Shown: positions 1 through 8,188 of the stretch, in pieces
Position numbering within the stretch: the first letter of the stretch is position 1
How the letters are laid out: the number at the start of each line of letters is the position of its first letter
Assembly: GCF_902499135.1 (NCBI RefSeq)
Contig: NZ_CABVPR010000021.1
Coordinates: 1-64,000 of the forward strand
DNA: 64,000 bases
Direction: 5' to 3'
From: Burkholderia dolosa
GTDB lineage: Bacteria > Pseudomonadota > Gammaproteobacteria > Burkholderiales > Burkholderiaceae
Notes under the pieces: generated by a model
Told to the model about the DNA's origin: nothing
The model's database searches: none
The model's input: the letters and a program-made list of their open reading frames with translations, nothing else
Translations under genes and position numbers: made by a program

Positions 1-152
1 ATGCGTCGCCCGGCCGCCGGCCGGCCATGCACGCGTCGTCGCGACGCGCCGCAGCGCCATTCATCCGCACGTCACAAAAGAGAACAGTTGCATGACACAG
101 TCCGATCGTTCGTCTTCGCGCGCCGCGGCATTCGCGGCCCATCGGTTCCGAC

Positions 153-1232
153 ATGACTGACCGGCCGAACGCGATGCACACACGTCCCCCGCTTCCCCAG
201 AACGTCCACAGTCCGATCACGCGCAGCGCGATCTTCATCGTGGCGACCGTCAATCCCGGCGCCGCGCACGCCGACACGATCCGTTCGTGGTGCGGCGACA
301 TTGCCGCGCTCGTGCGCTCGGTCGGCAAGCGCGCGCCGTCGGGCAATCTGTCCTGCGTCTGCGGATTCGGCTCGACCGCGTGGGACGCGCTGTTCGGCGA
401 ACCGCGCCCCGCGTCGCTGCATCCGTTCCGCGAATTCGGCGCCGGAGAGCGCAAGGCGATCGCGACGCCCGGCGATATCCTGCTGCACATCCGCGCGGAC
501 GCGATGGACCTGTGCTTCGAGCTCGCGACGCAATTGCTCGCCGCGCTCGGCGATGCGGTGACCGTCGTCGACGAAGTGCACGGCTTCCGCAATTTCGAGC
601 AGCGCGCGATCATCGGTTTCGTCGACGGCACCGAGAACCCGGAAGGCCGCGAAGCGGTCGACTTCACCGTGATCGGCGACGAAGATCCGGAATTCGCGGG
701 CGGCAGCTACGTGATCGTGCAGAAATACCTGCACGACATGGCCGGCTGGAATGCGCTGCCGGTCGAGACGCAGGAGCGGATCATCGGGCGCACGAAGCTG
801 TCCGACATCGAGCTTCCGGACGACGTGAAGCCGTCGTGCTCGCACAGCTCGCTGACGACGCTCGAAGAAGACGGCCGGGAAGTGAAGATCCTGCGCGACA
901 ACATGCCGTTCGGGCGGCCCGGCTTCGGCGAATTCGGCACGTATTTCATCGGCTATGCGCGCTCGCCGGCGCCGGTCGAGCAGATGCTCGAGAACATGTT
1001 CGTCGGCCGGCCGCCCGGCAACTACGATCGCCTGCTCGACTTCAGCCGCGCGATCACCGGCTCGCTGTTCTTCGTGCCGTCGGCCGACCTGCTCGAAGCG
1101 CTTGCCGATCGCCCGGCACCCGGCGCCGACGCGCCCGCCGACGCCGCGCAGCCGGAACCCTCATCGCCCGAGCCGCGCCGCGACGGCTCGCTGAATATCG
1201 GATCGCTGAAAGGAGTAAAAATCGATGAATAA
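153..1232 (+). CDS. DyP-type peroxidase, encapsulin cargo
   Basis: Dye-decolorizing haem peroxidase of 359 residues. The family motif GFVDGTENP lies at residues 155-163, with the distal catalytic Asp at 158, and the likely proximal haem ligand is His231. After the domain comes a Pro/Ala-rich linker (about 320-343) and then DGSLNIGSLKG at 344-354, which matches the known cargo-loading peptide that docks DyP inside encapsulin shells; five more residues follow it. The stop codon overlaps the encapsulin start by 8 bp, so the two are one transcription unit. Seen: motifs, tail and overlap. Known: DyP enzymes use H2O2 to oxidise bulky substrates and are packaged by encapsulins. The physiological substrate is not evident. 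ATG at 174 is an alternative start. Confidence 0.95.
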   Translation: MTDRPNAMHTRPPLPQNVHSPITRSAIFIVATVNPGAAHADTIRSWCGDIAALVRSVGKRAPSGNLSCVCGFGSTAWDALFGEPRPASLHPFREFGAGERKAIATPGDILLHIRADAMDLCFELATQLLAALGDAVTVVDEVHGFRNFEQRAIIGFVDGTENPEGREAVDFTVIGDEDPEFAGGSYVIVQKYLHDMAGWNALPVETQERIIGRTKLSDIELPDDVKPSCSHSSLTTLEEDGREVKILRDNMPFGRPGFGEFGTYFIGYARSPAPVEQMLENMFVGRPPGNYDRLLDFSRAITGSLFFVPSADLLEALADRPAPGADAPADAAQPEPSSPEPRRDGSLNIGSLKGVKIDE

Positions 1233-2040
1233 CCTGCACCGCGAACTCGCACCGATCGCATCTGCCGCGTGGGAGCAAATCGAGGAAGAAGTGGCGCGCA
1301 CGTTCAAGCGGTCGGTGGCCGGCCGCCGCGTCGTCGACGTCGAGGGCCCGAAGGGGCCCGCGCTGTCGGCGGTCGGCACCGGCCATCTGCGCGACGTCGA
1401 CGCGCCGCGCGAGCAAGTGAGCGCGCGGCTGCGCGAAGTGCGCGCGATCGTCGAGCTGACCGTCCCGTTCGAGCTGAGCCGCGATGCGATCGACAGCGTC
1501 GAGCGCGGCGCGCGGGACGCCGACTGGCAGCCGGCGAAGGATGCCGCGCAGCGGCTCGCGTTCGCCGAGGATCACGCGATCTTCGACGGCTACGCGGCGG
1601 CCGGGATCATCGGCATCCGCGAAGGCTCGTCGAACCGCCGTCTCACGCTGCCCGACGACGTCGGCGCGTATCCGGACGCGATCAGCGATGCGCTCGAAGC
1701 GCTGCGGCTCGCGGGCGTCGACGGTCCGTATTCGGTGCTGCTCGGCGCCGACGCGTATACCGCGCTCAGCGAGGCGCGCGACCAGGGCTATCCGGTGATC
1801 GATCACATCAAGCGGATCGTCAGCGGCGAGATCATCTGGGCGCCGGCGATCAGCGGCGGCTGCGTGCTGTCCACGCGCGGCGGCGACTACGAGCTGCACC
1901 TCGGCGAGGACGTGTCGATCGGCTACACGAGCCACACCGACAAGGTCGTGCGGCTGTATCTGCGCGAAACCTTTACGTTCCTGATGCTGACGAGCGAGGC
2001 GTCGGTGGCCGTCGCGCCGCAAGGCAGCGCGGTGGCCTGA
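1225..2040 (+). CDS. Encapsulin nanocompartment shell protein
   Basis: Family 1 encapsulin (linocin/HK97-fold shell protein), 271 residues, the normal length for shells that assemble as small T=1 cages. The N-terminus (MNNLHRELAPIASAAWEQIE) and the C-terminal section ending in the FTFLMLTSEASVAV strand are typical. Its Shine-Dalgarno AAAGGAG at 1209-1215 lies inside the last codons of the upstream DyP gene, and the start overlaps that gene by 8 bp, so expression of shell and cargo should be coupled. The role inferred from family and context is a cytoplasmic protein cage that encloses the DyP peroxidase. No second cargo tail was seen in neighbouring genes. Confidence 0.96.
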   Translation: MNNLHRELAPIASAAWEQIEEEVARTFKRSVAGRRVVDVEGPKGPALSAVGTGHLRDVDAPREQVSARLREVRAIVELTVPFELSRDAIDSVERGARDADWQPAKDAAQRLAFAEDHAIFDGYAAAGIIGIREGSSNRRLTLPDDVGAYPDAISDALEALRLAGVDGPYSVLLGADAYTALSEARDQGYPVIDHIKRIVSGEIIWAPAISGGCVLSTRGGDYELHLGEDVSIGYTSHTDKVVRLYLRETFTFLMLTSEASVAVAPQGSAVA

Positions 2041-2146
2041 CGCGGGCTGCCGGTGCGCGATGCCTGCCGGGGCGTCGCGCACGACGGGCCGCGCCGCCGG
2101 CCGCATGTTCGTCGCGAATCGAACCCTTCTCGTATGGAGAAACGTC

Positions 2147-2416
2147 ATGAGCGATACGAATGATGCACTGCAGGCGCTGCAAGCGTCGATCGACGACCTG
2201 AAGAAGACGGTCGATTCGAACACCGGCACACGGGCCGCCGAGACGGCCGTGCTGTTCACCGTGGTGTCGCTGATGCTCGCCGAGCTGCCGCCCGACACGC
2301 GCGTACTGATCGAGGATTCGCTGTCCGTGTGGGCGGACGGGCTGTCCGATCCGGCGCTCGCCGCGCAGGCAAAGGAGATCGCGCGGCAGCGGCTCGGCAT
2401 GAAGCTCGTCGACTGA
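2147..2416 (+). CDS. Small helical protein downstream of encapsulin
   Basis: Not recognised. An 89-residue protein starting at ATG 2147 behind a TGGAGA Shine-Dalgarno; a longer reading from 2060 has no good ribosome site. It looks mainly helical: an acidic amphipathic N-terminal helix with coiled-coil character (about residues 5-22), a hydrophobic middle (ETAVLFTVVSLMLAELP, about 33-48) and a C-terminal helix with ARQRLGMKL. It has no signal peptide and no encapsulin cargo tail. It sits 106 bp after the encapsulin gene on the same strand, so co-transcription is possible but not shown. Codon use matches its neighbours, which supports a real gene. Confidence 0.7.
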   Translation: MSDTNDALQALQASIDDLKKTVDSNTGTRAAETAVLFTVVSLMLAELPPDTRVLIEDSLSVWADGLSDPALAAQAKEIARQRLGMKLVD

Positions 2417-3182
2417 CGCGCCGCGGTCGCGGTCCGGCCTGCTGCGGGCCGAGCCGGACAATCCGCCATTCGTTGCCGTCACGCCGTGCACCGACGCGGT
2501 GCGCGGCGCGTGCATGCGCGATCCGGATGACGCGCATGCACGCCGGCACGCGCTCGCGAGGCGGTACATGCGCCGCCGCATTTCCCTCCACGCGTCCCGA
2601 TAACGCCCGCCGTACGCGTCGATGCTGTACGGCGTCCTGCCCGCCTTCGTCGCCGCAGTGCCGATGCGCGGCACTGCATGCCGTGCGCGCATCTGTACTC
2701 GTCGCGCGCTCGCACGCGTGCGTGAAGGGATGCAATTCACCGGCGCGCGCCATCCGCAACTGTGTCTTGGTTGCGCACGGCCGATTCGCTATTTTTGAAC
2801 GCAGTCGCAGCGATGCCGCAAACGCGTCGGCGACCGCGATCGCAACGACCGGCGATGCCGCGCGAAGGCGTGCGACGACACGCCGACATCCGGCCATTGC
2901 ACATTCACGACATCAAAAACGGCACTGCAGTAAAGTTCCACCAGCCGATTGCGCCCGCAGCGGAGAACGCGACGGACGCACGACACGCGAAGCGCACGAC
3001 GTGCACGGAGCGCGTGAAATGACACGCGCGCCGAGCCGCCAGCAAGCCGCTCGCAGAAAAAAAGCATGCCTCGCCGCACGCAGGCATGCACGTTCGGCAC
3101 CGTCCGCACGACGGCGCCGCCCCACGCCGCCACGCGGTGCAACCCCGAGCCGCCCGCACCGGGCAGGCTCCTGGAGACTCAG
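2417..3182. other. Intergenic region without recognised gene
   Basis: About 770 bp. The short open frames here have Arg/Ala-rich translations and no starts with ribosome sites. No promoter, repeat or RNA could be assigned with confidence. The leader of the next gene, with GGAG at 3173-3176, is at the right edge. Confidence 0.5.
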
Positions 3183-5462
3183 ATGACGAATCGACGGGAA
3201 GTGCCAGGCATCAGGAGATACGACGGGCCGGCCGGCGGCTGGGGCGCGCTGCGCGCGACGGCCGAGGCCGTACGCACGCAGATGGAAACCATCGAGGCGC
3301 CGATCACGCTGATGCGGACGAACCAGCCCGACGGCTTCGACTGTCCCGGCTGCGCGTGGCCCGACAAGGAGCACAAGTCGACGTTCCAGTTCTGCGAGAA
3401 CGGCGCGAAGGCCGTCACGTGGGAGGCGACGACCAAGCGCGTGACGCCGGAATTCTTCGCGGCGAATCCCGTGTCGTCGCTGTTGCGCCTGTCCGACTAC
3501 GAGCTGGAGAACATGGGCCGGCTCACGCATCCGCTCGCGTACGATCGCGCGACCGACACGTTCCGCGCGGTCGAATGGGACGACGCGTTCGCGCGCATCG
3601 GCGCGGTGCTGCGCGCGCTGCCGCCGGAGCAGGTCGAGTTCTACACGTCGGGCCGCGCGTCGAACGAGGCCGCGTTCCTGTATCAGCTGTTCGCGCGCGA
3701 ACTCGGCAGCAACAACTTCCCCGACTGCTCGAACATGTGCCACGAGCCGACCAGCGTCGGCCTGCCGCAGTCGATCGGCATCGGCAAGGGCACCGTGTCG
3801 CTCGACGATTTCGACCACTGCGAGCTGATCATCTCGATCGGCCACAACCCCGGCACGAACCACCCGCGGATGATGGGCACGCTGCACGAATGCGCGCGGC
3901 GCAACGTACCGATCATCGTGTTCAATCCGCTGCGCGAGCGCGCGCTCGAACGCTTCGCGGATCCGCAGAACATGCTCGAAATGGCGTCGTTCGGCTCGAC
4001 GCGCATCGCGTCGACGTACTACCAGGTCGACGCAGGCGGCGACGCAGCTGCGCTGAAAGGCATCATGAAGGCGCTGCTGCAGCTCGACGCCGGCCGCGGC
4101 GACGTGCTCGACCGCGCGTTCATCGCGGAGCACACCGAAGGCTTCGACGCGTTCGCGGCCGATCTGCACGCGACGTCGTGGGACGACATCGAGCGCGCGA
4201 GCGGGCTCGCCCGCGCGCAGCTCGAAGAGGTCGCGCGTGCGTACGCGAAGTCGAACGCGACGATCGTCACGTACGGGATGGGCGTCACGCAGCACAACAA
4301 GGGCACCGCGACCGTGCGGCTGATCGCCGACCTGCTGCTGATGCGCGGCAACTTCGGCAAGCCGGGCGCGGGCATCTGCCCGCTGCGCGGCCACTCGAAC
4401 GTGCAGGGCAACCGCACGGTCGGCATCACCGAGAAGCCGTCGCCCGGATTCCTGCGGAAGATCGAGGAGGTGTGCGGGTTCAAGCCGCCGTCGCAGCACG
4501 GGCACGATGCGGTGCACGCGATGCAGGCGATGATCGAAGGCCGCGCGAAGGCGCTGCTGTGCCTCGGCGGCAACTTCGCGGTCGCGCTGCCCGATTCGGA
4601 GCAGTCGTTCCCGGCGATGGCGAAGCTCGACCTGAGCGTGCATCTCGGCACGAAGCTGAACCGCTCGCACCTGCTGGTCGCGAAGGAAACCTACATCCTG
4701 CCGGTGCTCGGCCGCACCGAACTCGACATCCGGGCGAGCGGCCCGCAGTCGATCACGGTGGAGGATTCGATGTCGATGGTGCACGCGTCGTCGGGCAAGC
4801 TGAAGCCCGCGTCCGACCGGTTGCGCTCGGAGCCGGCGATCGTCGCGGGCATCGCGCATGCGACGCTGCCGACGAGCAAGGTGCCGTGGCTCGACCTGAT
4901 TGCCGACTACGATCGCATCCGAGACCTGATCGAACGCACGATCCCGGGCTTCGAAGCGTTCAACGAACGCATCCGCAAGCCGGGCGGCTTCCGGCTGCCG
5001 CTGCCGCCGACCGAGCGCGTGTGGCCAACGCCGACCGGCAAGGCGATGTTCTCGCTGTACAAGGGGATCGTCGAGGATGCGGGCGTGCCGCGCGACGAGC
5101 GCGCGCTGCGGCTGATCACGCTGCGCAGCCACGATCAATACAACACGACGATCTACGGGCTCGACGACCGCTACCGCGGCGTGTTCGGCCGGCGCGACGT
5201 GCTGTTCATGAACGCGGCGGATCTCGAGAAGCACGGGCTCGAACACGGCGACCTCGTCGACATCGAGACGGTGGCCGCGTCGGGCCGCCGGCTGCGCCTC
5301 GAAAAGATCACCGCGATCGAATACGACATCGCGCCGGGGTCGGTCGGCGCGTATTACCCGGAAGCGAACGTGCTCGTGCCGCTCGACTACATCGACAAGG
5401 AAAGCGGCACGCCGTCGTACAAGTCGGTGCCGGTGCGCGTCGCGCGCTCGGCCGCCGTCTGA
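3183..5462 (+). CDS. FdhF/YdeP-type molybdopterin oxidoreductase
   Basis: A 759-residue member of the molybdopterin/bis-MGD oxidoreductase family, YdeP/FdhF-like branch. The ATG at 3183 follows GGAG at good distance. Near the N-terminus is CPGCAWP (Cys54, Cys57), typical of the YdeP branch rather than the four-cysteine cluster domain of classic formate dehydrogenases. The body carries family segments such as SNMCHEPTS and ICPLRGHSNVQGN, and the C-terminal molydop-binding domain holds LRSHDQYNTTIYG. E. coli YdeP is linked to acid resistance; the substrate of this branch is unknown. No fdhD or quinone subunit gene lies nearby, so it probably acts as a soluble cytoplasmic enzyme. Confidence 0.9.
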   Translation: MTNRREVPGIRRYDGPAGGWGALRATAEAVRTQMETIEAPITLMRTNQPDGFDCPGCAWPDKEHKSTFQFCENGAKAVTWEATTKRVTPEFFAANPVSSLLRLSDYELENMGRLTHPLAYDRATDTFRAVEWDDAFARIGAVLRALPPEQVEFYTSGRASNEAAFLYQLFARELGSNNFPDCSNMCHEPTSVGLPQSIGIGKGTVSLDDFDHCELIISIGHNPGTNHPRMMGTLHECARRNVPIIVFNPLRERALERFADPQNMLEMASFGSTRIASTYYQVDAGGDAAALKGIMKALLQLDAGRGDVLDRAFIAEHTEGFDAFAADLHATSWDDIERASGLARAQLEEVARAYAKSNATIVTYGMGVTQHNKGTATVRLIADLLLMRGNFGKPGAGICPLRGHSNVQGNRTVGITEKPSPGFLRKIEEVCGFKPPSQHGHDAVHAMQAMIEGRAKALLCLGGNFAVALPDSEQSFPAMAKLDLSVHLGTKLNRSHLLVAKETYILPVLGRTELDIRASGPQSITVEDSMSMVHASSGKLKPASDRLRSEPAIVAGIAHATLPTSKVPWLDLIADYDRIRDLIERTIPGFEAFNERIRKPGGFRLPLPPTERVWPTPTGKAMFSLYKGIVEDAGVPRDERALRLITLRSHDQYNTTIYGLDDRYRGVFGRRDVLFMNAADLEKHGLEHGDLVDIETVAASGRRLRLEKITAIEYDIAPGSVGAYYPEANVLVPLDYIDKESGTPSYKSVPVRVARSAAV

Positions 5463-5469
5463 CGCACCG

Positions 5470-5500
5470 GCGCGCGCGGCACGCGGCCGGCCGCGCGCGC
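5470..5500. terminator. Hairpin between convergent genes
   Basis: Perfect 11-bp inverted repeat (GCGCGCGCGGC and its complement) with a 9-nt loop in the 45-bp gap between two convergent genes. There is no T tract on either side, so its activity as an intrinsic terminator is inferred from position only. Confidence 0.5.
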
Positions 5501-5507
5501 GCTGCCG

Positions 5508-6929
5508 TCATTGCGCGGCGGTCGGCGGCAGATGCGCGCCGCCCTGCCGGCGCCGATACGCGCTGTCGCGCGTCGCGAGCCAGTAGTACAGCGGTGACGT
5601 CAGCAGCAGGCCCACGAGCCACGACAAGTCCGCGCCGTCGAGATGCGCGGGAATCGGGCCCGCATACATCGGCGTATTCATGAACGGAATCTGCACGACG
5701 ATCCCGATCGCGTACGCGAGCAGCGCCTGCGGATTGAAGCGGCCGTAGACGCCGCCGTCGGCCATGAAGATCGACTGGATGTCGTACTTCCCCTTGTGGA
5801 TCACGTAGAAGTCGATCAGGTTGATCGCCGTCCACGGCACCAGCACGACGAGCAGCGCGAGCACGAGATCGACGAGATGGCCGACGAAGTTCGTCGACGC
5901 GCCGATCGCCGCGTAGCAGCACGCGACGAAGATCACGACCGACAGCACCGCGCGCGCCTTCGCGGTCGGAATCCATCGATACGCGAACGTCTGCACCGAC
6001 GTGATCACCGCGAGCACCGCGCCGTACAGGTTCAGCGCGTTGTGGCTGATCACGCTGAGCAGGAACAGCACGAGCATCAGCGAGCCGAGCGGGCCCGTCG
6101 CCTGCTTGACCGCGTCCATCGTATCCGCGCCGGCCGGCACCGCGAGCACCGCGACCGCGCCGAAGATGAACGCGAGCGTCGAGCCGATCGTGCAGCCCAG
6201 ATAGGTCGCCCAGAACGTCGACGCGACGCCGACGTTCTCCGGCAGATAGCGCGAGTAGTCCGACACGTACGGCGCGAACGCGATCTGCCACAGCGCAGAC
6301 AGCGACACCGTCGCGAGCCAGCCCGCAAAGCTGAAGCCGCCGCGCGTGAAGAAATCGTCGGTGCTCACGTGCGACAGGATCGTCCAGAAGCCGACGACGA
6401 TGCCGATGCCGAGCACCCACGTGCCGATGCGGTTCAGGATGTGGATGAACCGGTAGCCGACGATCCCGATCAGCGCGGAGCCCACCGCGCCGATCACGAT
6501 GCCGACCGGCACCGGCACCGACGCGGCGATCCCGTGCACCGACTTGCCGGCGAGCACGATGTTCGACGCGAAGAAGCCGACGTACATCACAGCCGCGATC
6601 ACGGTGACGAGCAGCGCGCCCCACGAACCGAACTGCGCGCGGCTCTGGATCATCTGCGGGATGCCCATCTGCGGGCCTTGCGCCGAATGCAGCGCCATCA
6701 GCACGCCGCCGACCGCCTGGCCGACGACGATCGCGACGATGCCCCACATCAGGTTCAGGTGGAAGATCTGCACGCCGAGCGCGCCGGTCACGATCGGCAG
6801 CGGCGCGATGTTGCCGCCGAACCAGAGCGTGAACAAGTCGCGCACGTTGCCGTGCCGGTCCGCGGGCGGCACGTAGCCGATCGTATGCTTCTCTATCATT
6901 GGGGACGCATTGCGTTCCACGGTCGTCAT
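5508..6929 (-). CDS. NCS1 family nucleobase/cation symporter
   Basis: Cytoplasmic-membrane permease of 473 residues with about twelve hydrophobic segments, of the NCS1 family (CodB/purine-cytosine permease type). The opening segment (FTLWFGGNIAPLPIVTGALG) and the FAPYVSDYSRYLP region in the middle are family landmarks. I chose the start at 6929 because an AGGAG site precedes it; the open frame runs 35 codons further upstream without one. Known substrates of NCS1 permeases are cytosine, allantoin, hydantoins, thiamine and related N-heterocycles; which one applies here is not shown. It is divergent from a LysR regulator that may control it. Confidence 0.9.
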   Translation of the reverse strand: MTTVERNASPMIEKHTIGYVPPADRHGNVRDLFTLWFGGNIAPLPIVTGALGVQIFHLNLMWGIVAIVVGQAVGGVLMALHSAQGPQMGIPQMIQSRAQFGSWGALLVTVIAAVMYVGFFASNIVLAGKSVHGIAASVPVPVGIVIGAVGSALIGIVGYRFIHILNRIGTWVLGIGIVVGFWTILSHVSTDDFFTRGGFSFAGWLATVSLSALWQIAFAPYVSDYSRYLPENVGVASTFWATYLGCTIGSTLAFIFGAVAVLAVPAGADTMDAVKQATGPLGSLMLVLFLLSVISHNALNLYGAVLAVITSVQTFAYRWIPTAKARAVLSVVIFVACCYAAIGASTNFVGHLVDLVLALLVVLVPWTAINLIDFYVIHKGKYDIQSIFMADGGVYGRFNPQALLAYAIGIVVQIPFMNTPMYAGPIPAHLDGADLSWLVGLLLTSPLYYWLATRDSAYRRRQGGAHLPPTAAQ

Positions 6930-7195
6930 GATGAAGTCTCCTGTCGTGCGCGGCACGGCGCGCGTTCCGTTTGGGCCGGCGCGCGACGGCACGCGCCTGC
7001 ACCCGATCGATGCCTGGAGACGATGGTGCGCCACGGTGCGGCGGACGGAGAAATACTAAAAATATTTTCGAGACATACGAAAAAGCTCTGCAGCGCCGAA
7101 CGCGGCACCGATTTTCTTCAGGTAAGGTGCTACGCGAAACAATGGACTGAATGCGCGCCGGCGCCGCACGCCGGCGCCGAGTGGCAGAGGTGATC
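6930..7195. promoter_or_regulatory. Divergent promoter region, permease/LysR
   Basis: A 266-bp divergent gap with an unusually AT-rich core at about 7050-7085 that contains the palindrome AAAATATTTT (7059-7068) flanked by two ATAC(T/G) copies. Position and composition fit promoters and a LysR binding site for the flanking pair, but no exact operator could be fixed. Confidence 0.4.
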
Positions 7196-8119
7196 GTGGC
7201 TCACTACACTTTGCGGCAACTGAAATATTTCGTGACGACGGTCGAGTCCGGCAGCGTCGCCGAGGCGTCGCGGCAGCTCTTCATCGCGCAGCCGTCGATC
7301 TCCAGCGCGATCAAGGGGCTCGAGGAAAGCTTCGGCGTGAAGCTGTTCATCCGCCATCATGCGCAGGGCGTGTCGCTGACGCCGAGCGGCACGCGCTTCT
7401 ACCGGAAGGCGCAGGAACTGCTGCGCATCGCGCACGAGTTCGAACAGAACGCGCTCGCGGACAACGACGTCGTGACCGGGCAGATCGACATCGGCTGCTT
7501 CGAGACGGTCGCGCCGCTCTATCTGCCGCAGCTGATCGCGAGGTTTCGCGAGCGCTATCCGGGCGTGAACATCCGGCTGCGCGACGGCGACCAGCAGGAG
7601 CTCGTGCAGGGGCTCACGGCCGGCACGTTCGATCTCGCGTTCCTCTACGACCACGATCTCGACGGCACGATCGAGACCGAGCCGCTGATGCCGCCGCAGC
7701 AGCCGTACGTGCTGCTCCCCGAGCAGCACCGGTTCGCGGATCAGGCGCAGGTGTCGCTGCGCGACCTGTGCGTCGAGCCGATGATCCTGCTCGACGTGCT
7801 GCCGAGCCGCACGTATTTCGTCAGCCTGTTTCATGAACTCGGGCTGACGCCGAACATCGTGTTCGCGTCGCCGTCGATCGAGATGGTACGCGGGATGGTC
7901 GGTCAGGGCTTCGGCTTCTCGCTGCTCGTCACGCGGCCGCACTCCGAATACACGTACGATGGCAAGCGCGTCGTGACGATCGCGCTCAGCGAAACGGTGA
8001 GTCCGTCGGGGCTCGTGAGCGCGCGGCTCAAGCGCGGGCAGCTGACGAAGCAGGCGCAGTCGTTCGTCGATTTCTGCCGCGAGCGGCTCGCGCAGATCAA
8101 CGGGCAACCCGCGCAATGA
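7196..8119 (+). CDS. LysR-family transcriptional regulator
   Basis: LysR-type regulator, 307 residues with the GTG start at 7196, which has CAGAGG just upstream and gives the usual N-terminus (V/M)AHYTLRQLKYFV. An ATG at 7151 would add 15 Arg/Ala-rich residues. The winged helix-turn-helix occupies about residues 1-60 (ASRQLFIAQPSISSAIKGLE), followed by the type 2 periplasmic-binding-like effector domain (about 90-290). It is divergent from the NCS1 permease and convergent with the deacylase operon; control of the permease is the likeliest job by LysR convention. The inducer is unknown. Confidence 0.9.
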   Translation: MAHYTLRQLKYFVTTVESGSVAEASRQLFIAQPSISSAIKGLEESFGVKLFIRHHAQGVSLTPSGTRFYRKAQELLRIAHEFEQNALADNDVVTGQIDIGCFETVAPLYLPQLIARFRERYPGVNIRLRDGDQQELVQGLTAGTFDLAFLYDHDLDGTIETEPLMPPQQPYVLLPEQHRFADQAQVSLRDLCVEPMILLDVLPSRTYFVSLFHELGLTPNIVFASPSIEMVRGMVGQGFGFSLLVTRPHSEYTYDGKRVVTIALSETVSPSGLVSARLKRGQLTKQAQSFVDFCRERLAQINGQPAQ

Positions 8120-8188
8120 TGCGCGCGCAACCGTGTACGCGGGCGTACGCGCCGCCGCTCGTGCGCGTGCGCCGAAGCGCGCGCATCA
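8117..8188. terminator. Bidirectional hairpin between convergent genes
   Basis: A perfect 12-bp inverted repeat, TGATGCGCGCGC at 8117-8128 and its complement at 8177-8188, takes in the stop codons of both convergent genes; the enclosed 48 nt have smaller GC-rich hairpins. It is placed to end both transcripts, though no T tract is present. Confidence 0.5.

Noticed and set aside
7151-7195. ATG at 7151 as start of the LysR gene
   Set aside because: It adds a basic 15-residue extension not typical of the family, whereas GTG 7196 has a ribosome site and gives the usual N-terminus.
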